This document shows, in pieces, positions 42,119 through 51,367 of a DNA stretch of 53,648 nucleotides. Numbering within the stretch: the stretch's first letter is position 1; every line of letters starts with the position of its first letter. Both the position numbers and the translations under genes were made by a program. Origin of the DNA: Anaerolineae bacterium. Lineage in GTDB: Bacteria > Chloroflexota > Anaerolineae > UBA4142 > SHND01. The DNA lies in NCBI GenBank assembly GCA_022072245.1, contig JAJVIA010000043.1, positions 1 to 53,648 on the forward strand, given 5' to 3'. Under the pieces are notes generated by a model. It had not been told where the DNA came from, made no database searches, and saw only the letters and a program-made list of their open reading frames with translations.

Positions 42119-43501
42119 TTACTTGATTAACGCCAGCTCTAACGCTTCGGCTAAATTTTTGGCGCCGACGAGTTGAATGCCGTTTGTTTTTTCGGCGTAC
42201 TGGCGCGCGATGGGAAAAGGCACGAGCGCGCGTTTGAATCCCAACTTGCTCGCTTCTTTGATGCGTTTTTCCGCCGATGCAATGTTACGCAATTCGCCGC
42301 TGAGGCCGACCTCGCCCATGACCGCCATGTCATCCCACACGCGATAATCTTTGAAACTCGACGCAATGGCAACGGCGACGGATAAATCGGCGGCGGGTTC
42401 ATTGATTTTGAGACCGCCGACGACATTGACAAAAATATCTTGGTTGAACAATTTCAAGCCGACGCGTTTGGTGAGGACGGCGGTGAGCAATAATAACCGA
42501 TTCATGTCCACGCCGTTCGCGGTGCGGCGCGGCAGTCCGAACGCGGTCACGCTCGTCAACGCTTGAATTTCGCACAACAGCGGTCGCGTGCCTTCCATCG
42601 TCACGGCAATCGCGTTGCCGGCCGCAAACGCCGCGCGTTCGGCGAGAAACGCTTCGCTCGGATTGGCGATTTCGAGCATCCCCTCGTGCGTCATTTCAAA
42701 GACGCCGACTTCATCGGTCGCGCCGAAACGGTTTTTGACCGAACGCAATAAACGATACGTGTGATACCGTTCGCCTTCGAGATACAAAACGGCATCCACG
42801 AGATGCTGCAAGACGAGCGGTCCGGCGATGGAACCGGCTTTGGTGACATGACCGATGATAAAAATTGGAATGTTGCTGCTCTTGGCTAATTGGGTCAAGC
42901 GCGCGCCACATTCTTTGACTTGGGCGACGCCGCCCGCCGCGCTGTCAATCATTTCGGAATAGATGGTTTGAATCGAATCCACGATGACGAGTTTCGGATT
43001 CAAATACGTAATGTGATTGACGATTTCTTCGAGCGCGGTTTCATTGAGCAAAAATAAATTGTCGGCGTTGACGCCCAAACGTTCGGCGCGCAATTTGATT
43101 TGCTGAATGGATTCTTCGGCGGACACATACAAAACCGCGCCAACCGAGTTGGACAATTCCGCCGCCAGTTGGAGCATCAACGAGGATTTGCCGATGCCCG
43201 GTTCGCCGCTGACGAGGACGGCCGAGCCCAAGACCACGCCGCCCCCCAACACGCGATTCAATTCGCCAAGCGCGATGGGGAGACGCGAAAATTCATCGGC
43301 GCGCACGTGACTGAGCGCCGTCGGTTTGCCGCGCGGCGCGAGCACCGCCAGCGCGCTGGACGACGCGACGGTTTTTTGCTCCACCGTTTCGACGAGCGTG
43401 TCCCAACTGTCGCAATTGGGACACCGGCCGTACCAACTGGGCGAAGCAAAATTGCAATTGGAGCAGACATACTGCGTGCGGAGTTTGGGCGTTTTAGCCA
43501 T
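42119..43501 (-). CDS. radA: DNA repair protein RadA
   Basis: 460 residues from ATG 43501 (MAKTPKLRTQYVC); ATG 43513 is an alternative. Zinc finger Cys13, Cys16, Cys27, Cys30 (CSNCNF...CPNC). RecA-like ATPase with Walker A GEPGIGKS (99-106), the RadA-specific KNRFG motif in VKNRFGATDEV, and a Lon-protease-like C-terminal domain (DLSVAVAIASS). RadA drives branch migration during recombination and repair of stalled forks. TACATT upstream on the minus strand is a possible -10. Confidence 0.97.
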   Translation of the reverse strand: MAKTPKLRTQYVCSNCNFASPSWYGRCPNCDSWDTLVETVEQKTVASSSALAVLAPRGKPTALSHVRADEFSRLPIALGELNRVLGGGVVLGSAVLVSGEPGIGKSSLMLQLAAELSNSVGAVLYVSAEESIQQIKLRAERLGVNADNLFLLNETALEEIVNHITYLNPKLVIVDSIQTIYSEMIDSAAGGVAQVKECGARLTQLAKSSNIPIFIIGHVTKAGSIAGPLVLQHLVDAVLYLEGERYHTYRLLRSVKNRFGATDEVGVFEMTHEGMLEIANPSEAFLAERAAFAAGNAIAVTMEGTRPLLCEIQALTSVTAFGLPRRTANGVDMNRLLLLTAVLTKRVGLKLFNQDIFVNVVGGLKINEPAADLSVAVAIASSFKDYRVWDDMAVMGEVGLSGELRNIASAEKRIKEASKLGFKRALVPFPIARQYAEKTNGIQLVGAKNLAEALELALIK

Positions 43502-44070
43502 AAGCTTGCTCATCGAATTGGAAAGATCATTGCAGCGCGAATGTAGCACATACGTTCGCCTGTGTCAAACCCAAGCTGTCTTGCGTAGGAAGCGTTCTCT
43601 AACGCTGACTAACGTTGACGGCGCGAAAGGAAACGCCTTGAAAAGATTGTAATCAGTTTGACAAATTCGAAACGCAGAATAAAATAACGCAATCCCCTAT
43701 GCTGGTCTTTTGACGGGATAAACAGTCAAAGACGAATGTTCAGACCGATGTCTTTAACAAGACCATTCAATTTTTCCTTTACGTTTGTAACAATTGAATA
43801 CCGGGTTTCTTCCACGCCTGCCCCAAGCCGTATTTACCGTTCCCGCAAATCAGAAGATTCCCCGGCATCCTATAGCTATGCCATTTACTCGAACGACGTA
43901 TTGTGGCGTTGAATTTGGCGCGGACTGACGGAAAACTGTCGCGCGCTTTTTTGTTGTACGCATCGTCAAAAATTCAACCTTGTCTCAAAGGGAGGCGCCT
44001 ATAAGCCGAGCTCAAAAATGACTCTGTGTTTTTATAACCCACCCGTAAAACAAGAGGAGAAAAAAACGAA
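43502..44070 (+). other. 569-base intergenic leader of the M6 peptidase with several hairpins
   Basis: No convincing gene. Composition is closer to balanced than in the GCG-rich surroundings. Around 43704-43764, TCTTTTGAC (43706-43714) pairs with GTCAAAGA (43725-43732); GGTCTT (43704) can pair with AAGACC (43759), while GTCTT-TAAC-AAGAC (43750-43763) forms a competing local hairpin. ATTCAATT and AATTGAAT flank a further loop (about 43765-43799). A terminator-like hairpin follows at 43918-43952. AGAGGAG before ATG 44071 is the ribosome site. I could not match it to a known riboswitch class. Confidence 0.55.
43918..43952 (+). terminator. Terminator-like hairpin within the M6 peptidase leader (possible attenuator)
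   Basis: GCGCG (43918-43922) pairs with CGCGC (from 43942), and inside it GACGG-AAAA-CTGTC forms a second stem with one G-T pair. The hairpin is followed by a run of T. It lies about 120 bases before ATG 44071 and points towards that gene, so either a promoter lies between, or it works as an attenuator. Confidence 0.55.
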
Positions 44071-46353
44071 ATGAACAAGCATTTTCGAATTTTGATTATT
44101 CTGGCTGCCGCGATTGGCGCATTGATCTTGGCGGCGCCGCCGACATTGGCGCAATCAAGCGAAAAATCCAATGTCAATTTTAGCGATAATCTCAAACACC
44201 CGTTGGGCTCCAAGCAGCAAGCGTTGCAGCGCAAAGCGACCGAAGCCAAGATGCGCGGCGAAGCTGTAGGGGAAGTGTATCAAGTAGATGGCGAATATGT
44301 TGAAGCGAAACGCACCAAAGACCGCATTTGGACCGTGCTAGGCGAATTCGGCACGCAAATCAATCCAACGTATGGCGGGACGGCGGGCCCTTTGCATAAC
44401 GAGATTCCCAAGCCGGATCGCAAGGTTAACAATACCACCATCTGGACCAAGGACTTTAGCCCTGAATACTATCGGAAATTATTATTTTCCGGTCAACCCG
44501 GCGTGGTCTCGATGCACAATTTTTATCTTGAACAATCTTCCGGACAATACACTGTTGGCGGCGGCGTGACCGACTGGGTCCAACTCCCATACAATGCAGC
44601 CAACTATGGCAGCGATTATTGTGGCAGCCAAGTCTGTGCGCGCACGTGGCTTTTTGTCAGAGATGCCGTCAACGGTTGGTATAACGCCCAAGTGGCGGCG
44701 GGCAAGACCGTCGCAGACATTAATGCAGACCTCGCCAAATTCGATGTCTGGGATCGGTACGATTATAACGGCAACGGTAACTTTAACGAACCGGATGGAT
44801 ACATTGACCACTTTCAAGCCGTTCATGCAGGCGAGGGCCAAGAGACCGGCGGCGGCGCGCAAGGTTCTGACGCAATCTGGTCGCATCGTTGGTATGCGTA
44901 TTACAATTTAATTGGCTCTACGGGGCCGTCGTTTAACAAGTATGGCGGTATCCAGGTCGGCAGTTCCGATCTTTGGATTGGCGACTATACCATCGAACCG
45001 GAAAATGGCGGCGTCGGCGTTTTTTCACACGAGTTCGCGCATGATTTGGGGCTGCCCGATTTGTACGACACCAGCGGCAACTCTGGCGGCGCGGAAAATT
45101 CGACGGCTTTTTGGACGTTAATGTCCAGCGGCTCGTACGGCAATTCCGGCGTGCCAAAAGATGGCATTGGGACAGAACCCATCCACATGAGCGCGTATGA
45201 AAAGCTCTATCTGGGATGGTCGAACTCTCGCTCGCTCAAGTACGGCAAAGACAAGAATTTCTGGCTCGGCCCTGCCGAAACCCAGACCGCTGATGTCCAA
45301 ACACTCATTATCAATCTACCGGACAAAGAATTATCTTCCAACATTGGCACCCCGTACAGCGGCTCCTTTTTCTATTTTAGCGGCAGCGGCAATGACCTGG
45401 ATAACACCATGACCCGTTCCGTCACTTTGCCGGGAGGCAATCCACAGCTCTCAGCCAAGATCCGCTATGATATTGAACAAGATTGGGATTATCTGTATTT
45501 CACGGTGAATGGCGCCAATGTTCACACCAATCTATCTACGCCCAATAATCCCAATGGCCAGAATGCAGGCGAAGGCATCACCGGGTCCAGCGGCGGAAAC
45601 TGGGTGGACCTGACCGCAGATTTGACGGCGTATGCCGGTCAAACTGTAACGCTCGGCTTTAACTATTGGACGGATGTGGCGGCGGCAAATCCCGGCGCTT
45701 CATTGGACGATATCGCGATTACGGGACAGGCGTTGGACGACGCCGAAACCGATCCGGGGTGGACGTATGTCGGATTTATCCGCACCAATGGAACGGTTAC
45801 GAATTCCTACTATAACGCCTACTTTGTCGAATACCGGACGTATCGCGGTTACGACAAGGGTCTCGAAACCGGTCCCTACAATTTTGGGTTCCTGAATGAT
45901 CCCAATTTGCAGGATTGGGTCGAACACTTTCCGTACCAAGACGGGATGCTCGTATGGTACTATGATACGTCCTTCCCCGACAACAGTATCGGAGATCATT
46001 GTAACTCGGGGCGCTGCGGCGGGCTTTACTTGCCCGTAGACGCTCATCCCAAACAATTGTTGCGTCTGGATGGCACAGTCTGGCGCCCGCGCATGCAATC
46101 GTTCGACTCGACCTTTGGGTTGGAGCGGACGCCGAAACTTTGTCTGCATCAGAACAGCGCGGAAAAATGTTACAAGGGTCTCAAGCCCAAAGCAATCTTT
46201 AATGATATGAAAAGCTATTGGGTTGCCCCGGACCTGAGCACCAACAATAAAGGTTGGGCAAGCGTGATTGTTCCGCACACCGGGACGAATATTCGCGTAT
46301 TGCAAATGCTGCCGGACCGCATGCAAATTGCGGTTACCTTCAGGCAGCCCTAA
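44071..46353 (+). CDS. Secreted M6-family metalloprotease (immune inhibitor A-like)
   Basis: 760 residues with a signal peptide (LIILAAAIGALILAAPPTLAQ). The zinc motif HEFAH (320-324) continues as HEFAHDLGLPDLYD, with Asp330 as the third ligand region typical of M6 peptidases. Before it lie YNGNGNFNEPDGYIDHFQ (calcium-loop-like) and after it the Met-turn region FWTLMSSGSYG. The C-terminal half (from about 440) contains beta-sandwich segments as in InhA (SLDDIAITG). Such enzymes degrade extracellular proteins. AGAGGAG ribosome site. Codon use is visibly less GCG/CGC-rich than in all neighbours. Confidence 0.92.
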   Translation: MNKHFRILIILAAAIGALILAAPPTLAQSSEKSNVNFSDNLKHPLGSKQQALQRKATEAKMRGEAVGEVYQVDGEYVEAKRTKDRIWTVLGEFGTQINPTYGGTAGPLHNEIPKPDRKVNNTTIWTKDFSPEYYRKLLFSGQPGVVSMHNFYLEQSSGQYTVGGGVTDWVQLPYNAANYGSDYCGSQVCARTWLFVRDAVNGWYNAQVAAGKTVADINADLAKFDVWDRYDYNGNGNFNEPDGYIDHFQAVHAGEGQETGGGAQGSDAIWSHRWYAYYNLIGSTGPSFNKYGGIQVGSSDLWIGDYTIEPENGGVGVFSHEFAHDLGLPDLYDTSGNSGGAENSTAFWTLMSSGSYGNSGVPKDGIGTEPIHMSAYEKLYLGWSNSRSLKYGKDKNFWLGPAETQTADVQTLIINLPDKELSSNIGTPYSGSFFYFSGSGNDLDNTMTRSVTLPGGNPQLSAKIRYDIEQDWDYLYFTVNGANVHTNLSTPNNPNGQNAGEGITGSSGGNWVDLTADLTAYAGQTVTLGFNYWTDVAAANPGASLDDIAITGQALDDAETDPGWTYVGFIRTNGTVTNSYYNAYFVEYRTYRGYDKGLETGPYNFGFLNDPNLQDWVEHFPYQDGMLVWYYDTSFPDNSIGDHCNSGRCGGLYLPVDAHPKQLLRLDGTVWRPRMQSFDSTFGLERTPKLCLHQNSAEKCYKGLKPKAIFNDMKSYWVAPDLSTNNKGWASVIVPHTGTNIRVLQMLPDRMQIAVTFRQP

Positions 46354-46382
46354 TACAACGCTCTACCACAACCAGCGGTAAA

Positions 46383-46418
46383 AAAACGCCCGCGCATAAT
46401 TTTTTGCGCGGGCGTTTT
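46383..46418. terminator. Bidirectional terminator, 14-bp stem
   Basis: AAAACGCCCGCGCA and TGCGCGGGCGTTTT enclose an 8-base loop. A-run on one side and T-run on the other allow it to end both the M6 gene and the convergent clpC gene. Confidence 0.93.
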
Positions 46419-46492
46419 CTTGGCGTTCTTTTTTGCGCGCTGTAGCGAAAAGGCGCAAAAAAAGCGGATGTTGCGAGAGTTTGCGGCGGCAG

Positions 46493-49012
46493 TTAGTTTA
46501 GCGACGGCGTGGCTAGAGTTTTGAGCGCGTGGTCAATCGTCAACAACTCTTCGGACACCAATTTCACCTGGCCGTCAATGACATCCGCATACACTTTGGA
46601 ATTGTCGCGGAATTCGCCCGATAGGACGCCTTCCGAAAGCGGGTCTTCGATGAGCTGTTGAATTTTGCGCTTGAGCGGACGCGCGCCCAGCTGTTGGTCG
46701 TATCCTTCGCGCGCCAATTGTTCTTTGGCGGCTGTCGTGATTTCGAGTTCGATATTGTGTTCTTCGAGGCGCGGCTGCAACAAACGCAGCTGCACGTCCA
46801 CGATTTGCAAAATGTCGTCTTTGGTCAAGGCGCGGAATACGACGACGCCGTCAATGCGATTGATAAATTCGGGGCGGAACAATTTTTTGAGTTCGCCCAT
46901 CAAACGTTCGCGCATCTTGGCATACGCGTCTTCGTTCGCTTTGCCCTCGTCTTTTTTCACCGCGAAACCGAGCGAGCCGTCGCGTTGAATCGCTTCCGCG
47001 CCAATGTTGGATGTCATGATAATGATGGCGTTGCGAAAATCCACTTTGCGCCCTTTGGCGTCGGCGAGATGGCCCTCTTCCAAAATTTGCAAAAGCAGAT
47101 TGAACGCTTCCGGATGCGCTTTTTCGATTTCGTCGAGCAGCACCACCGAGTAGGGGCGGCGGCGAATCGCTTCGGTCAATTGCCCGCCGTCTTCGTAACC
47201 GATATAGCCGGGCGGCGCGCCGACCAAACGCGCGACGCTGTGCCGTTCCATAAATTCGGACATGTCAATGTGAATCAAGGAATCTTCTTTGCCAAACATG
47301 AATTCGGCGAGCGTTTTGGCTAGTTCGGTTTTGCCGACGCCGGTCGGACCCAAAAAGATGAACGAGCCGATGGGGCGCTTGGGGTCTTTGAAGCCGGCGC
47401 GCGCGCGGCGCACCGCTTTCGAGATAATGTTGATCGCGTCTTCTTGGCCGACAATGCGCTCGTGCAGCGCCGCTTCCATTTTCAAGAGGCGCGTCGTTTC
47501 CGCTTCGGAAATCTGCGTGAGCGGCACGCCCGTCCACATGGAAACCACTTCGGCAATATCTTCGGCGCCGACAATGGGCATGGCGACGTCGCCGTAATCG
47601 GCCGTATTGACCTGCACCTGTTTCAGCTTTTCGATAATAGCGCGCTCGCGGTTTTGCAATTCAATCGCTTCGTCAAATTCTTCGGCGTCCACCGCTTCTT
47701 CTTTGCGCTGTTGAACCGTCTTTAAATCTTCATTCAGTTCATCCCATGCGGCGGGTTTGGGCGCTTTGTACATTCGCACGCGCGAGGACGCTTCGTCAAT
47801 CAAATCAATGGCTTTGTCCGGCAAAAAGCGGTCCGTCACGTAACGCGCCGCGAGTTGCGCCGCGCTGGTCAAGGCGTCATCGCCGATTTTCAAGGCATGA
47901 TGTTGTTCATAGCGTTCGCGCACGCCGCGCAGAATCAGAATCGTCTCTTCGATGCTCGGTTCTTCGACTTTGACCGGTTGGAAACGTCGTTCGAGCGCGG
48001 CGTCCGATTCGATGTGCTTGCGATATTCTTCCATCGTCGTCGCGCCGACGCACTGCAATTCGCCGCGCCCCAACGCGGGCTTGAGAATGTTTGCCGCGTC
48101 CACCGCGCTGCCGGCGGAACCCGCGCCGACGACCATGTGAATTTCGTCAATAAAGAGAATGCTCTTGCTGCCCTTGATTTCGTCAATCACGCGCTTCATG
48201 CGCTCTTCAAATTGACCGCGATAAATCGTGCCGGCGACCAATGAACCTACGTCGAGCTGCAAGACGCGCTTGTTCAACAATTGCTGCGGCACCTGTCCGG
48301 CGATAATGCGCTGCGCCAGACCTTCCACGATGGCGGTCTTGCCGACGCCGGGCTCGCCAATCAACGCGGGATTATTTTTAGTGCGGCGCGAAAGAATTTG
48401 AATGACGCGCTCGATTTCTTTTTGCCGTCCGATTACAGGGTCGAGTTTGTTTTCTTCGGCGAGCGACGTGAGGTCAATCGCCAACTGGTCGAGCAAGGGC
48501 GTTTTCGATTCGCCGCGTTTTTGTTTGCCGCCCGCCGTCGCTTTTTCCTGTTCCGATTGCGCGGGCGTGGAATTCATCACTTCTTTGGCGAGGTTGGAGC
48601 GCACCTTGTCGGGCGAGACGCCGAGCGATTTCAAAACGTTCACGGCGATGCCGTCGCCTTCGCGAATCAGTCCGAGCAATAAATGTTCGGTGCCGATGTA
48701 ATGATGGCCCATGCGGCGCGCTTCGTCCACCGCGAGCTCGATGACGCGTTTCGTGCGCGGCGTAAGCGAGAGGCGCGTGCCGGGCGCGGCTTGGCCCCGC
48801 CCGACGATTTCTTCAATCACCTGCCGCACGCGCGTCTGGTCCAAACCCAAATCGCGCAGCACTTTGGCGGCGAGTCCTTCTTCTTCACGAATAAGCCCCA
48901 ACAAGATATGTTCGGTACCGATGTAATTATGATTCAAGCGCTGCGCTTCTTCTTGCGCAAAAGTCAAGACGCGGCGCGCGCGTTTCGTAAATTTATCGAA
49001 TTTATCGGACAT
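46493..49012 (-). CDS. clpC: ATP-dependent Clp protease ATP-binding subunit ClpC
   Basis: 839 residues from ATG 49012 (GTG 49015 also possible; GAGGTGA spacing favours ATG). Two Clp_N repeats (about 4-140) start [18 protein letters not shown]-1 has Walker A GEPGVGKT (219-226). A UVR motif ([16 protein letters not shown]) in the middle marks ClpC rather than ClpB, whose long coiled coil is missing. AAA-2 has [16 protein letters not shown] is the loop that docks to ClpP. It unfolds substrates for ClpP. mcsA/mcsB/ctsR are not adjacent. The gene ends at a shared terminator. Confidence 0.96.
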   Translation of the reverse strand: MSDKFDKFTKRARRVLTFAQEEAQRLNHNYIGTEHILLGLIREEEGLAAKVLRDLGLDQTRVRQVIEEIVGRGQAAPGTRLSLTPRTKRVIELAVDEARRMGHHYIGTEHLLLGLIREGDGIAVNVLKSLGVSPDKVRSNLAKEVMNSTPAQSEQEKATAGGKQKRGESKTPLLDQLAIDLTSLAEENKLDPVIGRQKEIERVIQILSRRTKNNPALIGEPGVGKTAIVEGLAQRIIAGQVPQQLLNKRVLQLDVGSLVAGTIYRGQFEERMKRVIDEIKGSKSILFIDEIHMVVGAGSAGSAVDAANILKPALGRGELQCVGATTMEEYRKHIESDAALERRFQPVKVEEPSIEETILILRGVRERYEQHHALKIGDDALTSAAQLAARYVTDRFLPDKAIDLIDEASSRVRMYKAPKPAAWDELNEDLKTVQQRKEEAVDAEEFDEAIELQNRERAIIEKLKQVQVNTADYGDVAMPIVGAEDIAEVVSMWTGVPLTQISEAETTRLLKMEAALHERIVGQEDAINIISKAVRRARAGFKDPKRPIGSFIFLGPTGVGKTELAKTLAEFMFGKEDSLIHIDMSEFMERHSVARLVGAPPGYIGYEDGGQLTEAIRRRPYSVVLLDEIEKAHPEAFNLLLQILEEGHLADAKGRKVDFRNAIIIMTSNIGAEAIQRDGSLGFAVKKDEGKANEDAYAKMRERLMGELKKLFRPEFINRIDGVVVFRALTKDDILQIVDVQLRLLQPRLEEHNIELEITTAAKEQLAREGYDQQLGARPLKRKIQQLIEDPLSEGVLSGEFRDNSKVYADVIDGQVKLVSEELLTIDHALKTLATPSLN

Positions 49013-49382
49013 CACGTGTCACCTCGTTCATTCTGTCTCTGGGTGCATAAACCCTTTGCGGCGCGAGCCACCCGCTACAATCCCAAGCGGATAGCTGCAT
49101 GAATTGGACAAGTGCAGAAAAGAATTCTTACGTCCGCGCGAGCCAAGCGAGACACGACGGCGCCGGAAGCAGAGTGCGGCAAAATCACCGTCAGAATATA
49201 CTCTTATTCTAAAACAAACGCGCCGCGAGCGCAATGGAACAAATGGCACAGCGGCGCGTCAAAACTACAAGGCGCAATAAAAGTGTGCGGCGTCATCCAG
49301 CCCGGTTTGCGCTGAGCCACATTCATTATACGCTACATTGGCAATAAAAAATCCAACGACGCATTTTGCGACAGATAATAAA
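49013..49382 (-). promoter_or_regulatory. clpC upstream region with two inverted repeats
   Basis: No gene is supported in this 370-base gap; small open frames here have no coding character. AGAATA-TACTCT-TATTCT (49193-49210) is a 6-6-6 operator-like inverted repeat. ACGCGCCGC (49218-49226) and GCGGCGCGT (49251-49259) form a 9-bp stem with a 24-base loop. I find no CIRCE element and no CtsR-type direct repeat. Confidence 0.4.
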
Positions 49383-49410
49383 GGCGTCCGCCGTTATACA
49401 CAGGGACGCC
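49383..49410 (-). terminator. Terminator of the S1-domain gene
   Basis: GGCGTCC and GGACGCC are a perfect 7-bp stem with a 14-base loop, flanked by AATAAA and TTTATT. It lies seven bases after the S1 gene stop. Confidence 0.7.
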
Positions 49411-49416
49411 TATTCT

Positions 49417-50715
49417 TTATTCGTTTTCGTTTGCGGCGGTTTCGGCGTCCTCTGCTGCGCCTTCTGCCGCTTCATCCCATTCTTCTGCGTCCGCTTGCGA
49501 ATAATCGCTCGTATCTTCGTCGTTCGCGCGTTTTAGCGATAATCCAAGCCGCCGCTTGGCGGAATCAATTTTAATGACGCGCAGTTGATACGTCTCGCCT
49601 TCTTTGACCACTTCTTTGGGATGATTGATGCGGCGGTCGGACAATTCCGAAACGTGAATCAATCCTTCGATGCCGTCGTCCACGCGCGCAAACGCGCCAA
49701 ACGAAGCCAGTTTGGTAATCGTGCCTTCCACCAATTGCCCTACCGCGTAACGCTCCTCAATCGTCGTCCACGGTTCCGGCGCCAAACGTTTCAACGAAAG
49801 CGCAATGCGATTTTTATTGCGGTCAATGCCCAACACCTGAACTTGGACTGTGTCGCCGGGTTTGACGATTTCGTTCGGATGTCCGATTTTGGACCAAGAC
49901 AATTCCGAAACATGAATCAAACCGTCGAGACCGCCGAGGTCCACAAAGACGCCGAAATCGGCGACGCTGGTCACAGTGCCGGTGCGTACATCGCCTTCTT
50001 GAATTTCTTCGAGGAGGCGGGCTTTGGCGTCGCGCCGCACTTCGCGCATCGCCGCGCGTTCCGAAAGAATCAAACGATTGCGCGCGCGGTCAATTTCAAT
50101 GATTTTAAGTTTTAATTTTTTGCCGGTTTGCGCGGCGAGGTCTTGCTCGGTCAAATCGCGTTCGCCGCGGCCGCGCGCCGCGATTTCCAATTGCGATGCC
50201 GGGATAAAGCCGCGAATCTTGCCGACGCGCGCAATCAAGCCGCCCTTGTTGTACCCCGCGATGGGCGCTTCGATAATGGCGTCCGCTTTTTGCGAAACTT
50301 CGGCATCGCGCCAATCGCGTTCTTCTTGGGCGCGCGCGACCGAAAGAACCGTCATGCCGTCTTGGTCTTCGGATTTCAAAACAAACGCGAGAATTTCGTC
50401 GCCGACTTGGATCCGATTGCCTTCGCGCGCCAATTCATCCACTTCTTTGGACGCAATGACCGCTTCCGACTTGGCGCCGATATCTACCAGCACTTCGTGC
50501 GGCGTGGCGCGTACGACAATCCCGGAAACAATATCTCCGTATTTGAGACGTTTATAAGTAAATTCTTCTTCCGACAAGCTGGCCATAAAGCTATTGTGCT
50601 TGTCGTTTGCCGATTTTGGCGCGGACCGTTTTTGTGAAACAACCGGTTGGGTCGCGTCACTTTTTTGCGAGGTTTCTCCTCCCTGGGGCGCCTGGCTCCC
50701 TTGAACCGAATCCAT
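49417..50715 (-). CDS. S1 RNA-binding domain protein (ribosomal protein S1-like)
   Basis: 432 residues from ATG 50715; GGCGGAG eight bases upstream supports it. After a ~45-residue polar tail come four S1 domains: about 55-125 (KYGDIVSGIVVRATPHEVLVDIG), 140-215 (a degenerate one with VGKIRGFIPASQLE), 230-305 (EGDVRTGTVTSVADFGVFVDLGGLDGLIHVSELSW) and 315-390 (VGQLVEGTITKLASFGAFARVDDGIEGLIHVSELS). The C-terminus is acidic. Four-domain S1 proteins are usual outside Proteobacteria; they bind mRNA on the 30S subunit or act as RNA chaperones. Confidence 0.9.
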   Translation of the reverse strand: MDSVQGSQAPQGGETSQKSDATQPVVSQKRSAPKSANDKHNSFMASLSEEEFTYKRLKYGDIVSGIVVRATPHEVLVDIGAKSEAVIASKEVDELAREGNRIQVGDEILAFVLKSEDQDGMTVLSVARAQEERDWRDAEVSQKADAIIEAPIAGYNKGGLIARVGKIRGFIPASQLEIAARGRGERDLTEQDLAAQTGKKLKLKIIEIDRARNRLILSERAAMREVRRDAKARLLEEIQEGDVRTGTVTSVADFGVFVDLGGLDGLIHVSELSWSKIGHPNEIVKPGDTVQVQVLGIDRNKNRIALSLKRLAPEPWTTIEERYAVGQLVEGTITKLASFGAFARVDDGIEGLIHVSELSDRRINHPKEVVKEGETYQLRVIKIDSAKRRLGLSLKRANDEDTSDYSQADAEEWDEAAEGAAEDAETAANENE

Positions 50716-50854
50716 CAAATTAACTCCGCCGTGCAGTGGGGTGGGGACGTAGCATCTTGCATCGGCAGACAACATCTACCGACCCGAAACATTATAAGCG
50801 AAACGAATGATTTGGCAACTAGACGGACGTACGCGCAAATCAAGCCGAGACATC

Positions 50855-50879
50855 AAAAAAAGGCGCGCGCCGACGCGCT
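50855..50879 (-). terminator. Terminator of ridA
   Basis: On the minus strand a GC hairpin GCGCG-TCGG-CGCGC is followed by GCC and a run of seven T. The remaining space up to the S1 start (50716-50854) shows no gene. Confidence 0.7.
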
Positions 50880-50922
50880 GCATCCTTTGCTAACGCCGTA
50901 TCCGCAAACAAAAGCTGCCGAT

Positions 50923-51306
50923 TTAATTTGCGACGGCAATGGCTTCGATTTCGATTAACGCGCCTGCGGGAAGCCGCGCGACTTGGATCGTCGAACGCGC
51001 GGGCGGCTGCTCGGAAAAAAATTCCGCATATACCGCGTTCATGGCTTGGAAATCGTCGAGATTGGCGAGAAACACGGTTGTTTTGGTGACGCGGCGGAGC
51101 GAACTGCCCGCCGCTTCCAGTACGGCGCTCAAGTTGTCGAGCGCGCGCCGCGTTTGCACGGCGATGTCGCCTTCGACCAATTTCATGGTCGCGGGGTCAA
51201 GCGGAATTTGTCCGGCGCAAAAAACAAAATCGCCCGAACGAATCGCTTGCGAATAGGGCCCAATCGCTTTGGGCGCGTTTGCAGTCTGAATAATGCGACG
51301 TTCCAT
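50923..51306 (-). CDS. ridA: RidA family reactive-intermediate deaminase
   Basis: 127 residues, the standard length. It hydrolyses reactive enamine/imine products of PLP enzymes. The key arginine Arg104 lies in PPARSTIQVARLP and the end EIEAIAV is conserved; GPYSQAIRSGDFVFCAGQIPLDP is the family start. AAGGAG just before ATG 51306. A near-perfect palindrome lies directly upstream in its leader. Confidence 0.95.
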   Translation of the reverse strand: MERRIIQTANAPKAIGPYSQAIRSGDFVFCAGQIPLDPATMKLVEGDIAVQTRRALDNLSAVLEAAGSSLRRVTKTTVFLANLDDFQAMNAVYAEFFSEQPPARSTIQVARLPAGALIEIEAIAVAN

Positions 51307-51326
51307 AAAACTCCTTGAAAAGGTAC

Positions 51327-51345
51327 GACAAATTTCAAATTTGTC
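51327..51345. repeat. 19-base near-perfect palindrome GACAAATTT-C-AAATTTGTC
   Basis: Nine bases each side of a single C. It sits between the beta-helix gene end (51368) and the ridA start (51306), 20 bases from the ridA ATG. The core AAATTTC-AAATTTG also has a 7-base step like other elements of the window. No T-run, so not a classical terminator; a REP-like or regulatory site is possible. Confidence 0.75.
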
Positions 51346-51367
51346 CCATTTCGCTCTGCCGATTTTT

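Noticed and set aside
43502-44070. Known riboswitch (c-di-GMP, TPP, cobalamin, glycine) before the M6 gene
   Set aside because: None of the conserved sequence boxes of these classes could be found by eye.
49112-49315. 67-codon open frame between clpC and the S1 gene
   Set aside because: No ribosome site, no recognisable pattern and it spans inverted repeats; more likely regulatory DNA.
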